From JAHELQ01 sp964491915 (lineage in GTDB: Bacteria > Acidobacteriota > Aminicenantia > UBA2199): a stretch of 64,000 nucleotides of DNA. The notes below the pieces were generated by a model, which was not told where the DNA came from, made no database searches, and saw only the letters and a program-made list of their open reading frames with translations. The stretch covers positions 1 through 64,000 of the forward strand of contig CAZBHS010000030.1 of assembly GCA_964491915.1 (NCBI GenBank). Reading direction: 5' to 3'. How positions within the stretch are numbered: the stretch's first letter is position 1; every line of letters starts with the position of its first letter. The position numbers and the translations under genes are program-made. Positions 54,070 through 62,969 of the stretch are shown piece after piece.

Positions 54070-55581
54070 ATGATGAGACTGAGAAAATTTTTGGTGTTTT
54101 GTCTGGTGTTTGGTTTGGTGGGCGGATGGTTGGTTGCCGAGAAGACGCGGGGGTATTTGAAGACCGGGAATTGGTATCCGGCGGAGAAGGAGAGACTGCT
54201 GGGGGATTTGGACAAGTATTTTGAAGGAGTTGTCGATTCCCGTCTCGAGGGGCGGATACGTGGGTTGGTGGTGCCGCACGCGGGACTGGCCTACTCCGGG
54301 TATTGCGCGGCCCAGGCGTTTGGGCAATTGCAGGATGTGGAGAGCGTCGAGAGGGTGATTCTTCTTGGAGTGTCGCATCGCGGCGGATTTTACGGGGCCT
54401 GCGTGTCGGACTTTGATGTCAATACGACGCCATTGGGCGCTCTGGCGGTGGACCGGGACATTACCGCGACACTGGGGAAAGAGAAACTGTTTAGGGTGGA
54501 TAACCGGGTGATGGAGAATGAGCATTCGCTCGAGAATCAATTGCCGTTTTTGCAGAAAGCCTTCGGCGAGAGGAAGGCGAAAATCGTTCCTATTTTGTTT
54601 GGGCGGTTGAACAAAAAGGATTTTGAGGCGATGGCGGCTTCTATCGGCCAATTCGTAAACGACAAGACGCTGGTGGTGGCCAGTAGCGATTTGACGCATT
54701 ATGGCCGCAACTTCGGCTATGTTCCGTTTAAGGATAATCTGAAAGACAATCTCTCGCGCCTCGACATGGGGCTGATTCAGACCATCGAGAGTTTGGATTT
54801 TTCCAGTTATTATAAATTCAAAGAGGATACCGGCATCACCATGTGCGGGTTTGCGCCGGTGGGGGTGATGATTCAATTGTTCAGCCCCAAGAGATTTTAC
54901 GGTAAGCTGTTGTCTTATTATAAATCCGGTGATTTTAACAATGATTATTCGCTGAGTGTGAGCTACGCCTCTGTGGCGATTGTCGAAGGTTCGGTGGAGT
55001 TGACATTGACGGATAAAGAGAAAGAGAATTTGATGCGGTTGGCGCGGAAAACATTGGAAGCGCATTTCGACGGCGAGGCGATGCCGGATGATTCCGGTCT
55101 TCAAAAGGCCTACGCCATTGGCGGTAACCTGAAACGGACCGCCGGGGTGTTTGTGACATTGAAGAAGAAGGGACAATTGCGAGGCTGCATCGGCACCATC
55201 GTCGGCTCAGAGCCGATCTATAAGGGGGTCATGCAAAATGTCCTGAAGTCCGCGCTGCAGGATCCACGGTTTTCGGCGGTTAAAAAGAGTGAACTTGAGG
55301 ATATCGAGATCGAGATTTCAGTGATGACGCCGCTACGTTTGATCGATGATTATAAATCTATTCGTTTGGGGACGGACGGGGTGATTATCCGCAAAGGCGA
55401 TAGGCAAGCGGTGTATTTGCCGCAGGTGGCCGCCGAGACCGGCTGGAGTTTGGATATGTTTCTCGGTAGCCTTTGCCGCAAAGCGGGCCTGCCCAGGACC
55501 GCCTACCGTGAAAAAGGAATGGATTTTTATATTTTTCAAGCCCTGGTGTTTCACGAAAGCGAGGTCATCCATGACCGTTGA
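54070..55581 (+). CDS. MEMO1-AMMECR1 fusion (AmmeMemoRadiSam system proteins B and A)
   Basis: 503 residues from the ATG at 54070. A hydrophobic N-terminus (FLVFCLVFGLVGGWLVAE) resembles a signal peptide or membrane anchor. The MEMO1 domain occupies about residues 40-310 (GLVVPHAGLAYSGYCAAQAF, MENEHSLENQLPFLQ, VVASSDLTHYGRNFGY with the conserved His residues), and AMMECR1 about 325-495 (QLRGCIGTIVGSEPIY; VYLPQVAAETGW). These two and the radical SAM protein encoded further on form the conserved AmmeMemoRadiSam set, whose biochemical role is not settled. In this window the pair is one polypeptide and apparently exported. Confidence 0.92.
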   Translation: MMRLRKFLVFCLVFGLVGGWLVAEKTRGYLKTGNWYPAEKERLLGDLDKYFEGVVDSRLEGRIRGLVVPHAGLAYSGYCAAQAFGQLQDVESVERVILLGVSHRGGFYGACVSDFDVNTTPLGALAVDRDITATLGKEKLFRVDNRVMENEHSLENQLPFLQKAFGERKAKIVPILFGRLNKKDFEAMAASIGQFVNDKTLVVASSDLTHYGRNFGYVPFKDNLKDNLSRLDMGLIQTIESLDFSSYYKFKEDTGITMCGFAPVGVMIQLFSPKRFYGKLLSYYKSGDFNNDYSLSVSYASVAIVEGSVELTLTDKEKENLMRLARKTLEAHFDGEAMPDDSGLQKAYAIGGNLKRTAGVFVTLKKKGQLRGCIGTIVGSEPIYKGVMQNVLKSALQDPRFSAVKKSELEDIEIEISVMTPLRLIDDYKSIRLGTDGVIIRKGDRQAVYLPQVAAETGWSLDMFLGSLCRKAGLPRTAYREKGMDFYIFQALVFHESEVIHDR

Positions 55582-56545
55582 CCGGCGGGTGTTCGCCAAA
55601 AGTTTACTGGCCGCCGGCGCGGGCCTGGCGTTTCCGGCGCTGATGGAAGCGGGGGAAACGCCGCCCAACACAGTGGCGATGGCGCGGTCGCCGCGGCTCG
55701 AACGGGTCAACCATGATGTGGATCGTCAGGCGGCGGTTTTTTATTTGAATGGGGCGATGCTGAAACTGACGGGAATGAAAACTCCGAAGCAAGCCTGGAG
55801 CGCGTTATTCGAACCCCATCATAAAGTGGCGATAAAATTGAGTTGCCTTCCGGGCAAGTATCTCTCCTCCAGTCGCGGATTGGTGCTGGCCATTGTGGAC
55901 GGCTTGCGGCTTGCCGGGTTGCCGGAGGAGAATATCTGGATATGGGAACGGACCGGCCGGGAATTGGAGAAAGCGGGATTTCCGTTTTCCGATAAAGGCG
56001 TGCGGGTGCTGGGCACCGACCATCTTCCCGAAGGCGGGTATTCGAAACACTTTGCCTTCTCCGGTAGCGTGGGGACCCTGTTTAGCGAAATCGTCGAGGA
56101 GGCGGATGTGTTGATCAATGTCCCGGTACTGAAAGATCATGATATCGCCGGCATCTCCTGCGCCATGAAAAATTTTTACGGCGCCATTTACAACCCCAAC
56201 AAATTCCACGGGAACAATTGCGATCCTTTTGTCGCGGACCTATACAACCATCCGACGCTCAAAAACAAATGCCGCCTTCATGTCTGCGACGCCAGCCGTA
56301 TTCAAGTGCACAATGGTCCGGCTTTCTACCCCAAATACGTAAAAGAGTATGGAGGGATTATGGTGAGCATGAACGCGGTGGCCATCGATTATACCGGTTG
56401 GCGATTGATCGAGCGCGAGAGACAGGCGATGGGACTACCCTCGCTAAAAGACGAGGGCCGCGCCCCCGCCTATATTTTTACCGCCGCCAGGTTGGGGCTG
56501 GGCAAAGCGGAAGAGAAGAGCGTTGAACGTCTGAATATAATTTGA
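55571..56545 (+). CDS. DUF362 protein with a twin-arginine signal
   Basis: 324 residues from the ATG at 55571, preceded by CGAGG and overlapping the previous gene by eleven bases. Twin-arginine signal DRRVFAKSLLAAGAGLAFP. The mature part has the DUF362 pattern: HKVAIKLSCLPGKYLSS, VLINVPVLKDHDIAGISCAMKNF with the typical NFYGAIYNPNKFH. DUF362 proteins are often linked to ferredoxin domains; none is attached here. It lies between the fused amrB/amrA gene and amrS, so it probably belongs to the same function. Confidence 0.9.
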   Translation: MTVDRRVFAKSLLAAGAGLAFPALMEAGETPPNTVAMARSPRLERVNHDVDRQAAVFYLNGAMLKLTGMKTPKQAWSALFEPHHKVAIKLSCLPGKYLSSSRGLVLAIVDGLRLAGLPEENIWIWERTGRELEKAGFPFSDKGVRVLGTDHLPEGGYSKHFAFSGSVGTLFSEIVEEADVLINVPVLKDHDIAGISCAMKNFYGAIYNPNKFHGNNCDPFVADLYNHPTLKNKCRLHVCDASRIQVHNGPAFYPKYVKEYGGIMVSMNAVAIDYTGWRLIERERQAMGLPSLKDEGRAPAYIFTAARLGLGKAEEKSVERLNII

Positions 56546-56560
56546 AACGGGAACTGAACG

Positions 56561-57679
56561 ATGACAATGATAAACCGGCGTGATTTTTTGAAGAGTGTAG
56601 CGGGAGCGGGATGTGTCTGTGGAGCCGGATTGTTGATGTCCGGGGCGGCAAGCGGCGCTCCTTCCGGCGCCGAAGGCGTTGTCGAGGCCAAATACTATGA
56701 GAAATTGGGGGAAAAGAAGATCCAGTGCAAATTGTGCCCCCACGAGTGCAGGGTGGCGGATCTGGAGCGGGGGACCTGCGGCGTCCGGGAAAATCGCGAC
56801 GGCACATATTACACATTGGTGTACGGCAATCCCTGCGCCGCCAATATCGATCCCATCGAGAAGAAACCCCTCTTTCACTATTACCCCACCACCGACGCCT
56901 TCTCGATAGCCACAGCCGGCTGCAATTTTGTGTGCCGCTTTTGCCAGAATTGGGAAATCTCCCAAAAGCGGCCGGAACAGATTAAATCCTTTGATTTGAG
57001 CCCGGAGAGCGTTGTTAAAACGGCTCGCAAGAATCATTGCAAAACCATTGCCCACACCTATACGGAGCCGGTGGTCTTTTTTGAGTACATGCTGGATTGC
57101 GCCATTCAAGGCAAAAAAGCCGGCATCCCCAATGTCATGATCTCCAACGGCTATATCCAGGAGCGGCCGATGCGCGAGCTTTGCCGTCATCTAGGGGCCG
57201 TAAAAATAGATCTCAAGGCTTTTACCGAAACGTTTTACAAAGAACAATGCTCCGGGACGTTGAAGCCGGTGCTCCGCACCCTGGAAATCCTCAAAGAGGA
57301 GGGAGTCTGGCTGGAGATTGTGGTGCTGCTGATTCCCACCCTCAACGATAGCAGCGAAGAGATCAAGAGGATGTCGAGTTGGATCGCCAAAGAGTTGGGG
57401 GACGATGTGCCGTTGCATTTCTCCCGCTATTACCCCACCTTCATGCTCAAGAACATCCCCCCCACGCCGCCGGCGGTTCTGGACCGCGCCTACAAAATAT
57501 CACGGGAGAGCGGCCTCAACTATGTCTACGTCGGCAATATCCTCTCCGACGCCGCCAATACCTATTGCCACTCCTGCGGCAAACCGCTCATCCAGAGGGT
57601 GCGTTTCTCCACCGTTATCACCGGCCTTAAAGGAAACCATTGCAAATACTGCGGCGCCACCATCCCCGGTGTATTTTAA
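56561..57679 (+). CDS. amrS: AmmeMemoRadiSam system radical SAM enzyme
   Basis: 372 residues. Tat signal NRRDFLKSVAGAGCVCG, then a zinc-like pair in CKLCPHECRVADLERGTCGV, the radical SAM cluster Cys121-x3-Cys125-x2-Cys128 (CNFVCRFC) and the AmrS/PflA-like order (AHTYTEPVVFFEYM; LIPTLNDSSEEIKRM). The C-terminus has YCHSCGKPLI and HCKYCGATIPG, which could be a zinc ribbon. The Tat signal puts it in the periplasm, an unusual place for a radical SAM enzyme; Tat-exported members of this family are a real class but its electron donor is unknown. Confidence 0.92.
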   Translation: MTMINRRDFLKSVAGAGCVCGAGLLMSGAASGAPSGAEGVVEAKYYEKLGEKKIQCKLCPHECRVADLERGTCGVRENRDGTYYTLVYGNPCAANIDPIEKKPLFHYYPTTDAFSIATAGCNFVCRFCQNWEISQKRPEQIKSFDLSPESVVKTARKNHCKTIAHTYTEPVVFFEYMLDCAIQGKKAGIPNVMISNGYIQERPMRELCRHLGAVKIDLKAFTETFYKEQCSGTLKPVLRTLEILKEEGVWLEIVVLLIPTLNDSSEEIKRMSSWIAKELGDDVPLHFSRYYPTFMLKNIPPTPPAVLDRAYKISRESGLNYVYVGNILSDAANTYCHSCGKPLIQRVRFSTVITGLKGNHCKYCGATIPGVF

Positions 57680-57686
57680 ATTCCCG

Positions 57687-58565
57687 TCAGTGTGTGTCTC
57701 CGGCCCGCTTTAGCAATGACTCCGCCGTGTCGTCCGCTTGCCCCATGGCGATTCCGAAAGAGACGGAAATTCTCGCGTCCTTATCGATGGGGGCGAGGTC
57801 TGTCTCCTGCAGCAATGTTCGGAAAACACCCGCCGATTCACCCAGCTTCTCCTGCGTGGTATTCTGGATAATGGCTACAAAATGAACCCGGTCTTCTTCT
57901 TCGGCGGGATCTATCCAGCGGCCAATCCAATCGAAGGGGGTGATGTTGCTGATCAATGTTTGGGCAAACAGCTTGATGGCCCCTCCGTAACAATCCTTGC
58001 CGTTGTTCTTGAGTCCCTCGATGCAGTCGATTCTGATGGCGATAATCCCAAATTGCCAACCATAGTGTTGCAACTCCCACAAGCGGGTGGCAATCTTCTT
58101 CTCCAGGAAACTCCGGTTCGGAATCCCCGCCACCGGATCCAAAAGCGACTGGTCCTCCAACGCCGCGACTCTCTCCAAAAAATGGCCGCGGGCCGATGTC
58201 TCGCTGAATATCTCCACCGCCCCAATCACCTCGCCGTTATTGTCTGTGATAGGGTTGACTTGCACGAATACCGGGATGCGGTGGCCGTCTTTGTGATGCA
58301 AGTAGATGGAGGATTCGCACGGTTCTCCGCTCTCGATGGATTGGGCCAGGGGACAGGTCCCTTTGCATAGATTGTTCCCCGCGGCGTCGATATGAACGAG
58401 AATATTGTCTCCGCAGGATTTCCCCAAAATATCCGCCTTGCTGAAGCCGGTAATCCTCTCGGCCGCCTCGTTCCAATAGGTCACCTGCCGTTTGGTGTTG
58501 ACAAAATATACCCCGTCTTTGAGGGCGTCCAGCAATCTCCAATAAAATTTATTTTCTTCGATCAT
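57687..58565 (-). CDS. PAS-domain protein with degenerate GGDEF domain
   Basis: 292 residues. PAS domain 1-130: LLDALKDGVYFVNTKRQVTYWN, ITGFSKADILGKSC, and a PAC extension RIPVFVQVNPITDNNGEVIGAVEIF. The second half has the GGDEF fold start LLDPVAGIPNRSFLEKKI and IDCIEGLKNNGKD, but the active-site loop reads WIGRWIDPAEEEDRVHF in place of the GG(D/E)EF motif. It therefore probably cannot make c-di-GMP, and may act as a GTP or protein-binding module. It follows pntB after four bases with GGAAGG before the ATG, on the pnt transcript. Confidence 0.85.
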   Translation of the reverse strand: MIEENKFYWRLLDALKDGVYFVNTKRQVTYWNEAAERITGFSKADILGKSCGDNILVHIDAAGNNLCKGTCPLAQSIESGEPCESSIYLHHKDGHRIPVFVQVNPITDNNGEVIGAVEIFSETSARGHFLERVAALEDQSLLDPVAGIPNRSFLEKKIATRLWELQHYGWQFGIIAIRIDCIEGLKNNGKDCYGGAIKLFAQTLISNITPFDWIGRWIDPAEEEDRVHFVAIIQNTTQEKLGESAGVFRTLLQETDLAPIDKDARISVSFGIAMGQADDTAESLLKRAGDTH

Positions 58566-58569
58566 CGTA

Positions 58570-59955
58570 TTATCCTTCCTTTAATGCCCGGACCATATCG
58601 GCGACCATTTTTTTCGCATCCCCGAACAACATCATGGTCTTCTGTTCATAAAACAATTCATTGTCCTCGCCGGCGAATCCCGGACTCAGACTCCGTTTGA
58701 CAATCATGACTGTGCGCGCCTTGTCCACATCCAGTATCGGCATTCCGTACAGAGGGCTGCCTTTTTTATGGCGGGCCGCCGGATTGACCACATCATTGGC
58801 TCCAATCACCAGCGCCACATCCGTTTGCTGGAAATCATCGTTGATCCTCTCCATCTCGAAGAGTTGATCGTATGATACATTGGCCTCCGCCAGCAACACG
58901 TTCATATGGCCGGGCATTCGTCCCGCCACCGGATGAATGGCGTAACGGACCTCCAGTCCTTTTTTCACCAGCAATTCCTCCAATTCGTGAAGCGCGTGCT
59001 GGGCTTGCGCCACCGCCAAACCATACCCCGGTACGATAATGACCGATTGGGCGGTCTCCAACACCGGAACCGCGTCCTCCGCCGCGTACCCGGTCACCTG
59101 TTTTCGCTCACCCGCTTCCGCCGCAGAGCCGCCGCTATCCTGTCCCACCGCGGCAAACAGCACATTGGCCAACGACCGGTTCATGGCGCGGCACATGATA
59201 TTGGTGAGAATAATGCCTGAAGCCCCCACCAGAGAGCCGGCGATGATCAACATGTTACTGGCCAGCACAAATCCCGTGGCAGCCGCCGCCAATCCCGACA
59301 GAGAATTGAGCAGCGAAATCACCACCGGCATGTCCGCGCCGCCGATGGGAATGACAGCCAATATCCCCAAAAGACCGGCCAAAACCAATACCGCCAACAT
59401 GTACACACTCATCGACGGATTCATAACCGATAAAACGCCCAAACCCAGGATCGCCAGCCCGATCAAGCCATTGAAGGGCTTCTGCCCCTTGAACACCAGC
59501 GGCGCCCCTTTCATGATGCCCTGGAGCTTGGCAAAAGCGATCACACTGCCGAAAAACGTGATGTTACCGATCAGAATACTGATAAAAATAGTGGTCACCA
59601 ACACCGCGTCCGCCGAATCGGGAATCCTGAAATATTGGCCCAATGCCACCAACGCCGACGCGCCGCCGCCGAACGCGTTAAAGAGCGCCACCATCTGCGG
59701 CATGGCCGTCATTTGCACTTTCTTCGCCGCAATAACTCCAATCAACGATCCGATCACCACTCCGGCGATAATAAAGGTGAAGTCCAAAATCTGCCGGTCA
59801 AGCAGCGTCACCACCACCGCAAGGAGCATGCCCATCATTGCCAGTCCATTGCCGTTGCGCGCCGTCTTGGGGGAACCCAGCTTTTTGATGCCGAAGATAA
59901 ACAGCGCCGCCGCCGCCAAATAAGCGGCGTCTGTCAGAAGGCCCAGTAGGGTCAT
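58570..59955 (-). CDS. pntB: NAD(P) transhydrogenase subunit beta
   Basis: 461 residues. N-terminal membrane segment, with helices such as AALFIFGIKKLGSP and MLLAVVVTLLDRQILDF, and the C-terminal NADP-binding domain (dIII): IVPGYGLAVAQAQHAL, MPGHMNVLLAEANVSYD, VALVIGANDVVNPAA and SPLYGMPILDVDKA. With the alpha subunits it couples proton entry to hydride transfer from NADH to NADP+. It overlaps pntAB by four bases. Confidence 0.97.
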   Translation of the reverse strand: MTLLGLLTDAAYLAAAALFIFGIKKLGSPKTARNGNGLAMMGMLLAVVVTLLDRQILDFTFIIAGVVIGSLIGVIAAKKVQMTAMPQMVALFNAFGGGASALVALGQYFRIPDSADAVLVTTIFISILIGNITFFGSVIAFAKLQGIMKGAPLVFKGQKPFNGLIGLAILGLGVLSVMNPSMSVYMLAVLVLAGLLGILAVIPIGGADMPVVISLLNSLSGLAAAATGFVLASNMLIIAGSLVGASGIILTNIMCRAMNRSLANVLFAAVGQDSGGSAAEAGERKQVTGYAAEDAVPVLETAQSVIIVPGYGLAVAQAQHALHELEELLVKKGLEVRYAIHPVAGRMPGHMNVLLAEANVSYDQLFEMERINDDFQQTDVALVIGANDVVNPAARHKKGSPLYGMPILDVDKARTVMIVKRSLSPGFAGEDNELFYEQKTMMLFGDAKKMVADMVRALKEG

Positions 59956-60272
59956 GGTTTTTTCTCCTGTTGGTCTTTTTTGTCCCGTTTGAACATCTCC
60001 AACATCCGGTCCGTCACCATAAAGCCCCCCACCACATTAATAGTGGCGAACACCAATGCCACGAAGCCCAAAATCTTGCTCAAGAGCGCATGCTCCCCGG
60101 CTGTGGCGATCCCCGCCACCAACAGGGCGCCGACAATCGTGATGCCGGAGATGGCGTTCGACCCCGACATCAGAGGTGTATGCAAGAGCGGCGGGACTTT
60201 GGCGATGATCTCGAAGCCGATAAATATCGCCAGTACGAACACATAGATAAATGCCATCAATGATGCCATCAT
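59952..60272 (-). CDS. pntAB: NAD(P) transhydrogenase subunit alpha part 2 (membrane)
   Basis: 106 residues with three to four membrane helices (LMAFIYVFVLAIFIGFEI; LHTPLMSGSNAISGITIVGALLVAGI; ILGFVALVFATINVVGGFMVTDRML). This is the short split-off membrane part seen when alpha is in two genes. It stands between pntAA (ten bases upstream) and pntB. Confidence 0.95.
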   Translation of the reverse strand: MMASLMAFIYVFVLAIFIGFEIIAKVPPLLHTPLMSGSNAISGITIVGALLVAGIATAGEHALLSKILGFVALVFATINVVGGFMVTDRMLEMFKRDKKDQQEKKP

Positions 60273-60282
60273 GCCGTCCTCC

Positions 60283-61434
60283 TTATTCGATCCCGAAGCG
60301 TTGCTTCAAAAACTCGTTCACCACAGCGCCGCCGCGGGTGATGCACGCCCCTTTGGTGATATCGTCCTCAAAATCCGGTTGACCGCTCTCGGCGCCGAAC
60401 AAGAGGCTCAATAAATTGAAGGTATTTTTACCGAACAATTGACTGGCGTGAACCGGTAACAGGGCCGGCAAGTTCACGGCGCCCACAACCTTGACTCCGT
60501 GTTTTTCAACGGTCTTGCCCGCTTCCGTGATTTCGCAATTCCCCCCTTGCTCGGCGGCGATGTCGATGACCACCGAACCGGGCTTCATTTTTTTCAGCAT
60601 CTCTTCGGTAATGAGTAATGGTGATTGCTTGCCGAAAATTTGCGCTGTGGTGATGATCACGTCGGTCTTGGGCAATCGCGCGCCGATGGTCTCCTGCTCC
60701 CGCAGCAAAAAATCATCCGATTGCTCTTTGGCGTAACCGCCTTTGGTCTCCACATCTTCCAATTGCTCCATCGCCACGAAATGAGCCCCCAGACTCATCA
60801 CCTGCTCCTTGACCGCGACGCGGGGATCGAACGCCTCAACCCGGGCGCCCAACCGTTTGGCGGTGGCAATGGCTTGAAGCCCCGCCACACCCGCCCCTAA
60901 AATCAACGCCGTTGCCGGCGGCACCGTTCCCGCCGCCGTCATCAGCATAGGAAACATTTTCGGCAACATGCTTGCCGCCATTAACACCGCCTTGTAACCG
61001 GCGATAGTGGCCATGGAGCTCAAAGCGTCCATGCTCTGGGCCCGGGTGATGCGGGGGATGAAATCCATAGCAAAGGAGGTGATGTTTTTCCGCTTGAATT
61101 GTTCCAGGAAGCCCCGCTCGCCAAAAAGGGATAAAAATCCCACATATATGCAGCCGTCCGTCAACAGGTCCGCCTCATGCTTGCCCGACACAGGGTGCGT
61201 CGCCGGCGGCGCCACCTTGACAACCACCTCCGCCTTAGAATAGATCTTCGCCGGATCGCGAACAATCGTCGCGCCGGCATCGCTGTATTGCCGGTCATCG
61301 AACAAAGCTTCGAGTCCCGCCTCAGATTCCACCAGAACGACGTGCCCCTGCGCGATTAAATCCTTCACATTCGCCGGGATCAAGGCAACGCGAGTTTCCC
61401 CCGCTTGTATCTCCTTAGGCACTCCAATGATCAC
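60283..61434 (-). CDS. pntAA: NAD(P) transhydrogenase subunit alpha part 1 (NAD-binding)
   Basis: 383 residues from the GTG at 61434, chosen because AGGAGG stands five bases upstream and family proteins begin at this point (MIIGVPKEI); an ATG 36 bases earlier lacks a site. Alanine-dehydrogenase-like fold: PKEIQAGETRVALIP, AMDFIPRITRAQSMDALSSM, LILGAGVAGLQAIATAKRLGA (NAD site), and a RITRAQ loop. It binds NAD(H) in the soluble dI domain. First gene of the pnt transcript. Confidence 0.95.
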   Translation of the reverse strand: MIIGVPKEIQAGETRVALIPANVKDLIAQGHVVLVESEAGLEALFDDRQYSDAGATIVRDPAKIYSKAEVVVKVAPPATHPVSGKHEADLLTDGCIYVGFLSLFGERGFLEQFKRKNITSFAMDFIPRITRAQSMDALSSMATIAGYKAVLMAASMLPKMFPMLMTAAGTVPPATALILGAGVAGLQAIATAKRLGARVEAFDPRVAVKEQVMSLGAHFVAMEQLEDVETKGGYAKEQSDDFLLREQETIGARLPKTDVIITTAQIFGKQSPLLITEEMLKKMKPGSVVIDIAAEQGGNCEITEAGKTVEKHGVKVVGAVNLPALLPVHASQLFGKNTFNLLSLLFGAESGQPDFEDDITKGACITRGGAVVNEFLKQRFGIE

Positions 61435-61491
61435 CTTTCCCTCCTTTTCTCTCTCCAACGTTGTTCCCAAATGGTTTACCCTGTCAATCCT

Positions 61492-61519
61492 ATATTACGT
61501 TAAAAAATTATTTTTTCAA
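61492..61519 (-). promoter_or_regulatory. Promoter of the pnt operon
   Basis: Minus-strand TTGAAA (61519-61514), 16 bases, TAATAT (61497-61492). The predicted leader is about 50 bases and ends in AGGAGG. Confidence 0.5.
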
Positions 61520-61572
61520 CTGTTTTGTCGAACGCCCGAATTATTCGGTTTTTTAACCGGAAGGCATTGTAG

Positions 61573-62952
61573 TTAGCGCAATGTATCGATATGTTCGTCC
61601 ATCCAGGCGGCCCTCTGCCGGAGCCATTCCTTGAGATTGGCGATCTCTTCTTCGTAGGTTTGAGGGTAGGGGGCGGGATTGGGCCACACATATTGGCCCA
61701 GCACCGGCCAACGCTGGAAGTTTCGCTGTTGCGCCTCTTCCAACTGGAACACAGCGTCGTCAATGACGTCGAAGATATGATCGGTGGAGAGTGTGGTTTG
61801 CCGCAAGGCGCGCCAGCGTTCGACCAATGCTTCGCGAAAAGCTGGATCCCTCAGTAACCGTTGCCACCAAAACGTTCCCGGATGGGTGGTCCTGCGATCC
61901 AGTTGCCAACCGTCGGTTCGCCCTTTGTAGCCGTACATGCAATTGCCCATCGAGAGGTTGAAATCCCACACCGGTCCCATGCACAATGTGCCGTCGCGTT
62001 TTTTGTGCAAAAATGTACTCAGGATGTAGGTGTCGTCGTCCCGGAAAAACTCCCTCAACAGCATATAATCGATCCACGAGCCGGTGTCGATATAGCGCCG
62101 GTATCCAATGACAGGATGGGTGTAATAACTCGAAAAAAGCGCCGCTTCCACCCGTTGAATATAATCCTTGATCCAGATCGTCTGCTCCGGTGTGATAAAT
62201 TTTTTTTGCGGATAATCGATCAAAAAGGACACTCTCCGCTCAGTTTTGAAGCCAATCTCGTCATCCCTACGGTCGATTTTCAGGATATAGCCGCCGCTGA
62301 TTTCAGGCTCGCTATTATGGCAAGGATCCAGGCGGGCAATATCAACTCTGTGATCCCCCCGCTTGATCTTCTCCATCAATAAATAGACTCCCTTGTAGAC
62401 GTGCTCGTCGCCCTCTTTGAACAATAGCTCGACAAACACCGTCCGCGACGCGTAGCGGCCGGTCTCCCGGGTAAGCGCGCAGGCCAGGTAATTGCGCAAC
62501 AATGTTTTGTCCGAATAGGGGCCGTAGAGGACCCAATCGCTCTCCGCCGGCAATCCCAGCAACGATACATCCAGGTCTTCGCAGTATTGGTCCTGTATTT
62601 CAATCGCGTAGGATTTTTTAGGAAACCCTAACGAGGTAGAGCCGCGGAACTCAATGGCGATGCGTTCTTCGCAGGCGGGCGTGTCGCTGGTATAATTGCG
62701 GTCGTTTTGCCGGTCGAATGTTTGCAGCAGCGCGGGAATTTTCGGTTCGTCCACGATAGCGGCGCCATTCGTGTCGATCACCACCAGCGGCAGGTTGGAG
62801 TTGAATCCGCTGCGCTCTTCATCCGGCTCCTCTTCCGGCGGGATTTCGTTGTGATCGTTTCCCGGAACCGGCATCATGCATGCGCCCGCCATGAGTATTA
62901 CCGCCAGCAGCGCCAGGCATATCAGTACTCTATTCCGCTTTATCTCTATCAT
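61573..62952 (-). CDS. CotH-like lipoprotein kinase-fold protein
   Basis: 459 residues. Lipobox in LMAGAC (Cys25) after a hydrophobic helix; a proline/acid-rich linker; then the CotH domain: RIAIEFRGSTSLGFPKKSYAIEI, LPAESDWVLYGPYSDKTLLRNYLA, VELLFKEGDEHVYKGVYLLMEKI, and VWDFNLSMGNCMYG. CotH is a spore-coat kinase in Bacillus but the family is found in many non-sporulating bacteria as an exported protein, often beside DUF4956 and VTC-like polyphosphate polymerases, as here beside DUF2490 and DUF4956. Confidence 0.9.
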   Translation of the reverse strand: MIEIKRNRVLICLALLAVILMAGACMMPVPGNDHNEIPPEEEPDEERSGFNSNLPLVVIDTNGAAIVDEPKIPALLQTFDRQNDRNYTSDTPACEERIAIEFRGSTSLGFPKKSYAIEIQDQYCEDLDVSLLGLPAESDWVLYGPYSDKTLLRNYLACALTRETGRYASRTVFVELLFKEGDEHVYKGVYLLMEKIKRGDHRVDIARLDPCHNSEPEISGGYILKIDRRDDEIGFKTERRVSFLIDYPQKKFITPEQTIWIKDYIQRVEAALFSSYYTHPVIGYRRYIDTGSWIDYMLLREFFRDDDTYILSTFLHKKRDGTLCMGPVWDFNLSMGNCMYGYKGRTDGWQLDRRTTHPGTFWWQRLLRDPAFREALVERWRALRQTTLSTDHIFDVIDDAVFQLEEAQQRNFQRWPVLGQYVWPNPAPYPQTYEEEIANLKEWLRQRAAWMDEHIDTLR

Positions 62953-62969
62953 CGGATTCTCCTCCCCGA

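Noticed and set aside
54043..55176. 377-codon frame on the minus strand
   Set aside because: Antisense to the MEMO1-AMMECR1 gene, no ribosome binding site, His/Gln-rich product.
61536..61554. CCGAA-TTA-TTCGG hairpin followed by six T on the plus strand
   Set aside because: It has the form of a plus-strand terminator but no plus-strand gene ends there; chance pairing in an AT-rich gap cannot be excluded.
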